A stretch of 64,000 nt of DNA. Origin: Moritella sp. JT01 (GTDB taxonomy: Bacteria; Pseudomonadota; Gammaproteobacteria; Enterobacterales; Moritellaceae). The notes under the pieces are model-generated. The model did no database searches, was not told where the DNA came from, and saw only the letters and a list, made by a program, of their open reading frames with translations. A program made the position numbers and the translations under genes. Each line of letters begins with the position of its first letter. Position 1 is the stretch's first letter. The stretch lies in assembly GCF_001574435.1 (NCBI RefSeq), contig NZ_LOCN01000007.1:1-64000 (forward strand), in the 5' to 3' direction. Positions 42,503 through 51,627 of the stretch are shown here, one piece after another.

Positions 42503-44347
42503 CTAAACCATTTGACGATAATTTTGCATTGCTTTAACGACTTTAAACGCATCTTTTAAATGTTCACGTTCTAACCGAGATATCTCTTTTGGTAACAAAT
42601 AGCTATCAGCCTTCTCACCTCTTGCAATCTGCTTGGCTTGATGCTCTGCGCGTAACATACCTAACAATTCAAACGCATCAATTAAGTTAGCAGACTCGGT
42701 TCGACTTAATGATGGCGTACCCGCCGCCAATTTTAATCGCATAATCGTATTTACATCTTCAATGCCCTCAGCAAGTGCATAAATACGAGCCAAATTAATA
42801 ATCGGAGCAAGACCGTTATGTTTCAGGTCGAGACCTTTTTTATTATTGCCATCATGAATAAGTACAAAATCACGAAAGAAACCTAATGGCGGCTTTTGTA
42901 ATAATGCATTACGCGATAAATACGCTAAAAATAAAGTGTTCTTTTGGGTTTGTATGAGCATATTACGACGAACATCTTGCAATAACGAACTATCGCCATA
43001 CACAGTTGTAAGATCAAAGAATACGCTACTATTTAACAACGCCTGTGGATCAGGCTCTGTTACCCAATCCGTAAAATACCGCTGCCACACTTGCTTTTTT
43101 TGTCGCCACTGCTGATTAGTCGCCATAATATTACCCGGACAATAAATATAACCGCAGGCCGCCAAGCCATCACAAATAAAATGAGCGAAAGCTTTAAACC
43201 AGCCTTCTTGTTCAGGCGTAGCATGATCAGCAATGATTAACGCATTATCTTGATCGGAATAAACAAGTTGTTCTTGCCGTGCTTGTGATCCCGTACACAA
43301 CCAAGCATAACTTACCGGAGCGCCCCCTAATTTTTGCTCTGCTAATTCAATCAAGCGGATAGTAAAAGCCATCGTCAGCGCACTGATATTTTTACCTAAA
43401 TAATCTGCGCTAGCACCCAGTTTCGCCATGCTTACCTGTAGTTTAGGTAACATCGAACTAAGTTCAACCAAGGCAGCGACAGAACTGGCTTTATGGATCA
43501 CAGAACTTAAATTTACGGCATGATGACCTTCTTGATTCATTAAATCCGTTGCCGTTAGCATCCCAACTAACACCCCATGATTTGTCACTGGCAAATGATG
43601 AATTCGCTGGCTTATCATCAATGCTAAAGCGTCATGTCCACACAGGTTGATATCAATTGTCGCCATTTTATCAGTCATAATTTCTGTCACCGGACCTTGA
43701 CTACTCAGTCCTGTAGCAACACAACGTCGTCGTATATCTTTATCTGTCACTATCCCCGCTGGGCTGCCATTAGCCATAATAACCAGACAAGATACATTCT
43801 TTTCTGTCATGTATTTTGCAACATTTTGAATACTTGCTTGGCTTGATATCGTAATGGCAGGACTATTGTAATAATCCATAATTGGCGCATTGGTTAGACT
43901 AGACGCTATCAATGCAGATTCACTTACCGCCCCCATTTTATCCTGTAAACGCTGGGGAGCCGTTTGTAATAAAAATTGTAACGCATTAGGGTAATCAATC
44001 AGTAATTCCTGCAATGCTTTAAAATCAATGGAGTAGATCAAACTATCTTCTTCAATTAGCAAGGTTATCTGTAATTCATCTATATTTTCTTGGCATAATA
44101 CACTACACAAATCGCCCTCAGAAAACTTAGCCTGAAGTTCGTTTATTTCGTTGTAATAAGCCACAACGCCCTTTTTAACCAGATAAAGCATGACTTGATC
44201 ATCACGCAGTGTTTCTAATTCTGATTGATTTCGGTAATAGCCAATTGAAACCCGTTTAGCAATGAGGTGACAATGCTGATCGCTCAACAAATTAAAAGGA
44301 GGAATAGTTTTAATAAAATCAACTATGTCGTTTAATGCTGCATTCAT
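42503..44347 (-). CDS. DUF294 nucleotidyltransferase-like protein with cNMP and CBS domains
   Basis: A 614-residue protein. An N-terminal cyclic-nucleotide-binding-like domain (about 10-130) is followed by two CBS domains (about 155-275; ISSQASIQNVAKYMTEKNVS, VTDKDIRRRCVATG, TATDLMNQEG). A GlnD-type nucleotidyltransferase domain (GSQARQEQLVYSDQDNALI) and a helical DUF294 C-terminal domain complete it. The family is thought to sense nucleotides and modify or transfer nucleotidyl groups; the target is unknown. It belongs to the leftward group with the exonuclease, near the acetate transport genes. Confidence 0.8.
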   Translation of the reverse strand: MNAALNDIVDFIKTIPPFNLLSDQHCHLIAKRVSIGYYRNQSELETLRDDQVMLYLVKKGVVAYYNEINELQAKFSEGDLCSVLCQENIDELQITLLIEEDSLIYSIDFKALQELLIDYPNALQFLLQTAPQRLQDKMGAVSESALIASSLTNAPIMDYYNSPAITISSQASIQNVAKYMTEKNVSCLVIMANGSPAGIVTDKDIRRRCVATGLSSQGPVTEIMTDKMATIDINLCGHDALALMISQRIHHLPVTNHGVLVGMLTATDLMNQEGHHAVNLSSVIHKASSVAALVELSSMLPKLQVSMAKLGASADYLGKNISALTMAFTIRLIELAEQKLGGAPVSYAWLCTGSQARQEQLVYSDQDNALIIADHATPEQEGWFKAFAHFICDGLAACGYIYCPGNIMATNQQWRQKKQVWQRYFTDWVTEPDPQALLNSSVFFDLTTVYGDSSLLQDVRRNMLIQTQKNTLFLAYLSRNALLQKPPLGFFRDFVLIHDGNNKKGLDLKHNGLAPIINLARIYALAEGIEDVNTIMRLKLAAGTPSLSRTESANLIDAFELLGMLRAEHQAKQIARGEKADSYLLPKEISRLEREHLKDAFKVVKAMQNYRQMV

Positions 44348-44627
44348 ATTTTAATCCCTACCCGTTAATCAAAAACCACTAATCGAGTTCTACACCACTT
44401 ATTTTGTATGTTCAGTTTTAACCTATCTACCTCTAAATCGTCAATGCCATAAATAATATATAGACGAAAGTTGTATAGGGTTAATTTTTAAAGGTTGCTA
44501 GATTTACAACATGCTAGTTGCGATAACCAACAATTTGTCATTCAAGTTAAGGACAACTTATTAAGGTAATCAATCACTATCTAATTTTACTTACTAAGAT
44601 TTAATCGTTTTTTTTGGGAGAAAGGAT

Positions 44628-44879
44628 ATGGAACAAGAAAACGCCTATTGGCAAGCTAATATACGACTCATATTAACGTGTTTAGTTATATGGTTTGTCG
44701 TGTCATTTGGCTGTGGCATTTTATTCGTCGAACAGTTGAATGAGTTTAGACTTGGCGGATATAAACTTGGTTTCTGGTTCGCGCAACAAGGTTCAATTTA
44801 TACCTTTGTTGGTTTGGTATTTTGGTATGCAGTACAGATGAATAAACTGGACAAAAAACATAACGTTGAGGAAGAATAA
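44628..44879 (+). CDS. DUF4212 membrane subunit of solute symporter
   Basis: An 83-residue protein with two hydrophobic segments (about residues 12-37 and 52-72), containing YWQANIRLILTCLVIWFVVS and GFWFAQQGSIYTFV, typical of the DUF4212 partner of VC_2705-type sodium:solute symporters. It is immediately followed by the symporter gene (TAA-ATG with no gap). The ATG has AAAGGA upstream. Confidence 0.88.
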   Translation: MEQENAYWQANIRLILTCLVIWFVVSFGCGILFVEQLNEFRLGGYKLGFWFAQQGSIYTFVGLVFWYAVQMNKLDKKHNVEEE

Positions 44880-46616
44880 ATGAGTGAATTAAAACTCTAT
44901 ACCTATATCGCCGTATTTGGTTCATTTGCCATTTATTTTGCCATTGCTTGGTTTGCCCGCGCCAAAACAACCAGTGATTTCTATGCTGCGGGTGGTGGTA
45001 TTACACCATTACAAAACGGTATGGCGATTGGTGCAGACTGGATGAGTGCCGCGTCATTCCTTTCGATGGCAGGTCTTATTGCCTTCATGGGTTACGGCGG
45101 TTCTGTCTTCTTAATGGGTTGGACCGGTGGTTTTGTACTCCTTGCGACCCTACTTGCTCCCTATATGCGTAAACATGGTAAGTTTACTGTGCCAGAGTTT
45201 ATTGCCGACCGTTATGATTCAAAAACAGCACGTATCGTTGCTATTGTCTGCTTAATTGTCGCGTCAGTAACCTATATTATCGGTCAAATGAAAGGGGTTG
45301 GCGTGGCGTTCTCACGTTTCCTTGAAGTAGATTATGACCTGGGTTTAGGCATAGGCATGGTTGTCGTATGGGTTTATGCGGTACTTGGTGGCATGAAAGG
45401 GATTACTTATACCCAGATCGCGCAATATTGCGTATTGATTTTTGCTTATACCATTCCAGCCGTCTTTATTTCATTACAACTGACTGGTAATCCGATTCCG
45501 CAACTTGGATTAGGTAGTACCCTAGCCGATGGTAGCGGTGTTTATCTACTCGATAAAATCGATATGGTTGTTACCGACCTTGGGTTTAAAGAATATACCA
45601 CTGATAACATGGGTGGCACATTAAACATGTTTGCTTACACCATGTCACTGATGATCGGTACAGCCGGTTTACCCCATGTAATTATGCGTTTCTTTACAGT
45701 ACCAACAGTGAAAGATGCGCGTGCTTCCGCAGGTTATGCCTTAGTATTCATCGCGTTACTTTATACAGTAGCACCAGCGGTAGGTGCAATGGCACGTTTT
45801 AATTTAATGAACACAATTGAGCCAACGGCTGGTCAACCGCTTGAATATGAAAAACGTCCACAGTGGTTTAAAGACTGGGAAAAAACAGGTTTATTGAAAT
45901 TTGAAGATAAAAATGGTGATGGTAAAATCCAATATGTTGCGGATCCAGTTAAAAATGAAATGGTTAAAGTTGACCGTGACATTATGGTACTGGCAAACCC
46001 TGCCATTGCAAATTTACCAAACTGGGTGATAGCACTGGTTGCCGCAGGTGGCTTAGCGGCTGCACTATCAACGGCTGCGGGTCTGCTATTGGCTATTTCA
46101 TCAGCGATATCTCACGATTTAATGAAAGGTATATTAATCCCGAATTTATCGGAAAAAAGTGAGCTAAAAGCCAGCCGTATCGTCATGACAATTGCTGTCA
46201 TTGTCGCAGGCTACCTCGGGCTTAATCCGCCTGGATTTGCCGCGGGAACAGTTGCCCTCGCCTTTGGTTTAGCAGGTTCATCTCTGTTTCCAGCGCTCAT
46301 GATGGGTATCTTCTCGAAGAAAATTAATGGCCAAGCCGCTGTTGCAGGTATGTGTTCTGGTTTAGGTGTCACTATGCTGTATGTATTCCAACATAAAGGC
46401 ATTATGTTTATTCCAGGTACATCATTCCTCGGTGGCATGGAAGAAAACTGGTTCCTTGGTATTTCACCAAATGCATTTGGTGTAGTAGGTGCAATCGTTA
46501 ACTTCTCAGTTGCTTTCATTGTTACCAAAGTAACAGGTGATGCACCATTACATATTCAACAACTGGTTGATAATCTGCGCTTCCCTCGTGGTGCTGGTGC
46601 TGCGGCAGACCATTAG
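44880..46616 (+). CDS. actP: Sodium:solute (acetate-type) symporter
   Basis: A 578-residue SSS-family transporter with about 13 membrane helices. Motifs include GADWMSAASFLSMAG near the start, MKGVGVAFSRFLEV, and ALSTAAGLLLAISSAISHDL near residue 400. An extra hydrophilic loop with FEDKNGDGKIQYV (near 340) is a feature of the DUF4212-associated VC_2705 subgroup. The likely substrate is acetate or another short monocarboxylate, in keeping with the adjacent acetate-switch genes. The gene symbol is by family only. Confidence 0.75.
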   Translation: MSELKLYTYIAVFGSFAIYFAIAWFARAKTTSDFYAAGGGITPLQNGMAIGADWMSAASFLSMAGLIAFMGYGGSVFLMGWTGGFVLLATLLAPYMRKHGKFTVPEFIADRYDSKTARIVAIVCLIVASVTYIIGQMKGVGVAFSRFLEVDYDLGLGIGMVVVWVYAVLGGMKGITYTQIAQYCVLIFAYTIPAVFISLQLTGNPIPQLGLGSTLADGSGVYLLDKIDMVVTDLGFKEYTTDNMGGTLNMFAYTMSLMIGTAGLPHVIMRFFTVPTVKDARASAGYALVFIALLYTVAPAVGAMARFNLMNTIEPTAGQPLEYEKRPQWFKDWEKTGLLKFEDKNGDGKIQYVADPVKNEMVKVDRDIMVLANPAIANLPNWVIALVAAGGLAAALSTAAGLLLAISSAISHDLMKGILIPNLSEKSELKASRIVMTIAVIVAGYLGLNPPGFAAGTVALAFGLAGSSLFPALMMGIFSKKINGQAAVAGMCSGLGVTMLYVFQHKGIMFIPGTSFLGGMEENWFLGISPNAFGVVGAIVNFSVAFIVTKVTGDAPLHIQQLVDNLRFPRGAGAAADH

Positions 46617-46682
46617 CCCCTGACATAGAAAAAGACCATAAAGTTAAGTCAGTATACTTCAATACCAGCTTAACGATATATC

Positions 46683-46713
46683 AAGCACTGGGCGTAAAAA
46701 CGTTCGGTGCTTT
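46683..46713 (+). terminator. Probable terminator after the symporter
   Basis: aagcac/gtgctt outer arms with a smaller inner CGT/ACG pair, followed by tttattat. Moderate stem, in the right place between convergent genes. Confidence 0.5.
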
Positions 46714-46735
46714 ATTATACTCAACATCCCTAAGC

Positions 46736-47713
46736 TTAATAACCCATAGATTTGAGATAGTCACCAGCTACGCCATAAAATCCTTTTAATTCCTCTGCGG
46801 TTAATTCCGACTGCCACTGTTCATCAAGTTTGATGACTTCACTAGAATCCAAACGCATACCATTTCCAACAACGTGATGCTCAACAGTTTTAAAGTCCAA
46901 TCGTTTTTTCGTAGGATCAACACCGATAAATTCAAAAATTCGATCTAATGTATTACCTGTATTTTTACAAATATCTTCATAATAGACTTTAATCCATTTA
47001 TCTTGATCCATGGTTGCTAATAAAGCCTCGGATTCCTGATTGCTACGGAGCCATTCTCTAGCCGCAGCAGAAATAGTACGTCCTTGTTCTTGAGTTTCCC
47101 CACTACCACCACCACGTAGTTTAGGGTCTTTCGCATCCGCGTATTTAGAAGGATTTTTGTAAGCAAGCGATACACCTCGTCCATCGCGTATTACCCAGAT
47201 AACCCTTACATCCAGATCCTCATTCTTAAGCAGATATTTAAGACGGATTCCAATTTTTGAGGAATCAACAACAGCCTGCGATCCAGTCTGCTCGATAATG
47301 GCGCTAACATAATCAGTAGTGCGTTGTTGTAGTTTTGGCGATTGTTCTCTCCATGTTGGTGACAATGATAATAAGCCATCTCTAAGCAATTCAATAAAAG
47401 GGGAACGCACTAATGGCTTAAACAAGTGCAACATATATGGCGTTGCATCAGTACGAATGTCCGTCTGGGCATTCGAGATACTGAAATCTTGTCCTTTATT
47501 CGCCATCTTATCGCTGATCCCACTCCAGAAAGAGCACTCATCAATAATAGTTTGGCACGAACACAGATAGCGCTCTTTTTCACCTAGCCTAGGTGTCATT
47601 AATTCTCCAACACAGCACAAATCTGGGTGCGCCCCTAATAACATAGCGGTTAGGGTCGTTCCTGAATGACTGGCTGCAGACAAAAAAATCAACTTTTGTT
47701 TTTTATTGGCCAT
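46736..47713 (-). CDS. PAPS-type sulfotransferase family protein
   Basis: A 325-residue protein starting MANKKQKLIFLSAASHSGTT; the ATG at 47,713 is preferred to an in-frame TTG at 47,722. SHSGTT at residues 15-20 fits the 5'-phosphosulfate loop of sulfotransferases. RVIWVIRDGRGVSLAYK supplies the 3'-phosphate region, and DKWIKVYYEDICKNTGNTL the following helix. It would sulfate a sugar of the surface polysaccharide using PAPS. It is the last leftward gene of the EPS cluster. A shortened paralogue lies at 58,845-59,057. Confidence 0.72.
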   Translation of the reverse strand: MANKKQKLIFLSAASHSGTTLTAMLLGAHPDLCCVGELMTPRLGEKERYLCSCQTIIDECSFWSGISDKMANKGQDFSISNAQTDIRTDATPYMLHLFKPLVRSPFIELLRDGLLSLSPTWREQSPKLQQRTTDYVSAIIEQTGSQAVVDSSKIGIRLKYLLKNEDLDVRVIWVIRDGRGVSLAYKNPSKYADAKDPKLRGGGSGETQEQGRTISAAAREWLRSNQESEALLATMDQDKWIKVYYEDICKNTGNTLDRIFEFIGVDPTKKRLDFKTVEHHVVGNGMRLDSSEVIKLDEQWQSELTAEELKGFYGVAGDYLKSMGY

Positions 47714-47780
47714 AATAATCAATACTCAAATTTTATTTAAATAAAACTATAACTTCAGATGATAGGATTCCAGTGGACGG

Positions 47781-48938
47781 CTAATTAAGATGAACGCTAT
47801 TACTATTCAGCATCAACTCCTGATATACATAAAATGTACGCTTGGCGACGTTTTGGGCATGGTATTGAGAAAAAGCTAACTCTTTGGCATTTTTCCCCAT
47901 CGTTAATCTTAGTTGAACATCATCCAATATCATTTTAAATTTATTAGCAATATTATTTTCATCCAAAGGATTAATTAAAAAACCAGTTTCACCATCACGT
48001 ACCATATACGGCATCCCGCAACGGTTAGAAGTGACAACAGGTACACCGACAGCCATTGCCTCTGCGATTCCCATCGGTGCATTTTCACTTAACGAAGCTA
48101 AGGCATAGATCGAAGCCTGACCAAGCTCTTTTTTTATTTGAGATACCGATAGTCGACCCAATAATTTAATATTGTCAGACAAGTTGTTTTCTTTTATATA
48201 ATTATTTAACGTTTCTGCATACGCATTATTTACCATTTCACCAGCAATTCTAAGCTTAATGTCATACCCTATACGAATAAGTAGATCTGCAGCTTTGACT
48301 AGAATAAGTGTGTTTTTTAACGGTGATATCACCGAGGATGTAAAAATAATCTGTTTATCTTCATTCCGTTCCACAGAAAAAAAATCTTCAAAAATTGGAT
48401 TTGCAATATCGTAAATAGTTGCAGAAGAAACAGATGATACTTTTTCCCGTACATGAGGATTAATAGATATTATATTTTTTTGAGCTGCCCAACTGCGTTG
48501 TTCAATTAACTTCCAAATTTTGGATCTCAACCAGCAAAACCGACTAGATGAAAAAAGTGTATTTTCATAGATAAAACCATGTACGGTAAACACTTTTGGA
48601 ATAGATAAATCATTAAGCATAATACCGTAAGTATCATGTACATGAATTAAATCCGGTTGTAAATATTGTACATAACCAGCAACCAAAACCTTACTTTTTG
48701 TCACGGCATTAAACAGATCACTACCTTTAGGTTTAGGTAAGCGATGAATAGTCACTTTCCCCCAACTATTTTGAGTTACTTTCTTTGTTTGCGTACAAAG
48801 AGTAACAATCTGAATATCCAGTTCAGTGTATGCAGATAGTGAATGAACCAAATTAACACTGACAGCCTCTACGCCACCAAAAGGGTGATTAACATCAAGA
48901 GGAAATTGAGTGACAAAAGCAAGTTTTATTGATTTCAT
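47781..48938 (-). CDS. GT4-family glycosyltransferase
   Basis: A 385-residue GT-B glycosyltransferase. The N-terminal part has HPFGGVEAVSVNLVHSL and DLIHVHDTYG, the C-terminal nucleotide-sugar part SENAPMGIAEAMAVGVPVV with the E-x7-E motif and the ENNIANKF helix. It probably adds one sugar to the lipid-linked repeat unit at the cytoplasmic face. The start codon follows the upstream gene stop by 11 nt, and the C-terminus is intact. Confidence 0.85.
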   Translation of the reverse strand: MKSIKLAFVTQFPLDVNHPFGGVEAVSVNLVHSLSAYTELDIQIVTLCTQTKKVTQNSWGKVTIHRLPKPKGSDLFNAVTKSKVLVAGYVQYLQPDLIHVHDTYGIMLNDLSIPKVFTVHGFIYENTLFSSSRFCWLRSKIWKLIEQRSWAAQKNIISINPHVREKVSSVSSATIYDIANPIFEDFFSVERNEDKQIIFTSSVISPLKNTLILVKAADLLIRIGYDIKLRIAGEMVNNAYAETLNNYIKENNLSDNIKLLGRLSVSQIKKELGQASIYALASLSENAPMGIAEAMAVGVPVVTSNRCGMPYMVRDGETGFLINPLDENNIANKFKMILDDVQLRLTMGKNAKELAFSQYHAQNVAKRTFYVYQELMLNSNSVHLN

Positions 48939-48949
48939 GAAAAGACCTG

Positions 48950-50077
48950 TTAAATTTTAGTCCCTAGATTATTAAATAGTGTTTCAAAGCGCTCCATCAC
49001 CTGATCAACGGAATGATGCTCTTGATAATAATCTCTCGCATTAGACGAATATACTTGCCATAAATCACGATCAGAACAAAGCTTTCGAATGCCTGAAATT
49101 AATTCATCTTTACTCGTTGCACTTATCCCAAGTTTTCTTTTCTGTATTAAATTGTCCGGATCAAACGTAGAAACAATCGGTAAACCTTGGCTCCAAGCTT
49201 CCAAAAAAGTATTGGGAAAACCTTCATATTCTGAAGAGCAACAAAATACAGTACTGGAATGATATAATTCGGGCATATCTGTACGTGCAACCATGCCCAG
49301 ATAAGTTACATTTACCAATTTTCTCATGGTATCCATTAACCCTTGTGAATAGGCGTCTTCTTTGCCCGGATTCCCTCCGACAACAAAATTATACTCTGGC
49401 AATTCAGAAGCTACTTGTAAAAACATCTCTAAACGCTTACATTCGTGAATCCGTGCAGCCCAGAGTATCGTTGGTTTACCTGTATACCATTTTAATGGCG
49501 AGTATTGGCTGTCATCGGGTCCTAGGCAGGGCATCGGCATCATCGAAGAGTCAATACCGAAACCATGTTTTAACAAGTTAACTTGTTTTTTAGTTTGTGC
49601 AATTACCTCATTGGCATTTAACAAACCATATTTATAAAGCCAACGCTCTCTTAATGTTTTCATGATAGGCAAACTAGGATCAGCATCCATATCACTTGCT
49701 AATGAATATAAAAACTTTTTATTATTAGCTTTACACCACATAGCTACCTGTCCGGTAATATATTCACCACAGTTTTGATAATACACATCAGCGCCTGCAC
49801 GTTTCATCGCGCTTATTAAGCTAGTCCATCTTGGATGAAAAAAGCGAATACCAGGTAAGCCAGCATCTTGGCGGCAGGTTTTAATTACATGCACGCCATC
49901 AATAATTTCATCATCCCCCCCCCCTTCAACCCAAGTTAATAAGGAGACTTTATGGCCTTTTTTCACTAACCATTTTGCCATCAGGCTCGTTTGTCTTTCA
50001 ACTCCACCGATAGATCCCTGATCGCCCCCCGTTACCGCGCCATATGCAAAATGTGCAACAAGACAAATATTAACCAT
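48950..50077 (-). CDS. GT4-family glycosyltransferase with a ten-G tract
   Basis: A 375-residue GT-B glycosyltransferase. GGVERQTSLMAKWLVKKGHK supplies the acceptor-side loop, and SSEYEGFPNTFLEAWSQGLP the donor E-x7-E region. Codons 52-55 (Gly-Gly-Gly-Asp) are written with ten consecutive G on the coding strand (49,915-49,924). Slippage by one base would shift the frame near residue 55 and switch the enzyme off, so the gene may be phase variable. It lies 79 nt downstream of the deacetylase gene. Confidence 0.85.
   Translation of the reverse strand: MVNICLVAHFAYGAVTGGDQGSIGGVERQTSLMAKWLVKKGHKVSLLTWVEGGGDDEIIDGVHVIKTCRQDAGLPGIRFFHPRWTSLISAMKRAGADVYYQNCGEYITGQVAMWCKANNKKFLYSLASDMDADPSLPIMKTLRERWLYKYGLLNANEVIAQTKKQVNLLKHGFGIDSSMMPMPCLGPDDSQYSPLKWYTGKPTILWAARIHECKRLEMFLQVASELPEYNFVVGGNPGKEDAYSQGLMDTMRKLVNVTYLGMVARTDMPELYHSSTVFCCSSEYEGFPNTFLEAWSQGLPIVSTFDPDNLIQKRKLGISATSKDELISGIRKLCSDRDLWQVYSSNARDYYQEHHSVDQVMERFETLFNNLGTKI
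49915..49924 (-). repeat. Homopolymeric G(10) tract in a glycosyltransferase gene
   Basis: Ten consecutive C on the plus strand, ten G on the coding strand, within codons 52-55 of the glycosyltransferase. Runs of G of this length in surface-sugar genes are typical slipped-strand contingency sites. The gene is in frame (ON) in this copy. Confidence 0.9.
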
Positions 50078-50156
50078 GACATTTTAACCTTGCGTTTAGT
50101 AAGTGATAATTAATATATTTACAGCGATAGCGAGTTCTTCTAACTGTGATAAATAC

Positions 50157-51182
50157 TTAAAGATTAAGCAGGTAAAGAATCTCAGATTCTGTTTTATTTG
50201 AAGGGAAATCTAGGCGTTTTAAATTCATTAAATCATCCTTTGATTTACACAAACCAAGATCAGTTGAAAAAGCAGCACGATAACCACTTTCTTTTATTAG
50301 TTTAATCGCTAACTGATTATAGCTACCATTAGGATAACAAAAATATTGACACTTCACCGCAATCTCTTGTTCTATATGATCTTTCGATGATTTCACTTGT
50401 GGTGACATTTGTATTTCCGACAATCTTTCTAAACGGAAATGGTCAACGGTGTGGCTTGCAACGTCGAGTCGTCCTTGCACTACCACTTCTTGAAGCTGGG
50501 CCCATGTAGCAATAGCGGACCAATCATCATTTGCACAGATATCAGAAAGAGCCCTACCAGACTGTTGTTCAAGTATTTCAGAAAGCCCATTAAATAGCTC
50601 ATTCATTTGAATCTCGTCAGTAAAATTATGTTTACAATAATCCCTAAAATTTTTGTAACTCTTCTGCAAAACGCCACGAGAAGTTGCATCAAAGTGATAC
50701 TTTTGTTTTTTATATTCAAGGGTGATCTTTCCCCCCATATTTTGTTGTAGTGCGTAATCTAACCGATCAAACCAAAAAGGCAGCCCAGAATCAATATGCC
50801 CAGTGACAACAAATAAAACAGGCTTAATACCAAATAATTCACAAATTGGTAAGGCATAATCAATATTATTACGGTAACCATCGTCAAAAGTAATGAGCAT
50901 CGCATTATCAATTAACGGGGCTTTCCCTGCTAATATATCAACCGCTTGCTCAATATTAATAAATTGATAGTAACCAGACAAAATACTCAAAGTACGTTTA
51001 AATTCATCGGGAGAAAGCTGTGAACGCAGTGGATCCCAAGCACTTTTTGAGTGCCTTTTCATTACTCCATGTAGCATCAAAACACAAATTTTATGCCTAT
51101 TTTTATAATGCCAAAATGATAAGATCCCCAGCTTATCTAAACAGTGCAATACTATAGATTTAAAAAAATTATTACTTTTCAT
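50157..51182 (-). CDS. Polysaccharide deacetylase (NodB fold)
   Basis: A 341-residue carbohydrate esterase 4-like protein. The ATG at 51,182 is chosen because GGAGGAG lies just upstream; the frame can be read further up to 51,236. Motifs: CVLMLHGVMK, LITFDDGYRNN (first Asp pair), SHTVDHFRLE (metal His pair), and CYFCYPNGSYNQLA-like at the fourth motif. It should remove acetyl groups from amino sugars of the polysaccharide or from a lipid-linked intermediate. A short hydrophobic part near residue 13 could be a membrane anchor. Confidence 0.8.
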   Translation of the reverse strand: MKSNNFFKSIVLHCLDKLGILSFWHYKNRHKICVLMLHGVMKRHSKSAWDPLRSQLSPDEFKRTLSILSGYYQFINIEQAVDILAGKAPLIDNAMLITFDDGYRNNIDYALPICELFGIKPVLFVVTGHIDSGLPFWFDRLDYALQQNMGGKITLEYKKQKYHFDATSRGVLQKSYKNFRDYCKHNFTDEIQMNELFNGLSEILEQQSGRALSDICANDDWSAIATWAQLQEVVVQGRLDVASHTVDHFRLERLSEIQMSPQVKSSKDHIEQEIAVKCQYFCYPNGSYNQLAIKLIKESGYRAAFSTDLGLCKSKDDLMNLKRLDFPSNKTESEILYLLNL

Positions 51183-51236
51183 CACTCCTCCATGAATGGC
51201 GAACATGTGAGTGCTTAACAGAAGTAAACCGTTCAA

Positions 51237-51627
51237 CAGATACTGAAACTATAACGGTGCAACTTTATTTTAAAGCCAACCTGCTCAACGACCTCCTGCC
51301 CGGCTAAATCACTAATAGAAGGATTTAAACGACACAAAAAGCTGTTATACGGGAAAGCTTGCTTCTGGAACCTTCATCAAAAGCCCTTTAAAATAGTTCT
51401 AGGCTTATTACAATTAGTTTAGGTTATACCTGAGTGAACTGCAGAAGCATCTAATCTAAATATTCAAACCTCTATAGCTAACGCTTCAATTTTAGGCTTT
51501 AAACTGGGATTTATCTCATTTTGGCTTATAATAAACATACTTATCAAATACAACATAAATGCAATATATTATAGGAATAATCAATTTATCTATTACTAAA
51601 CATAAGTTATTTCCACACGGAGTAAAC
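51237..51627. other. Intergenic region between divergent deacetylase and beta-helix genes
   Basis: About 390 nt without a convincing gene. AT-rich; probable promoters in both directions. No strong dyad or repeat was recognised. Confidence 0.4.
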
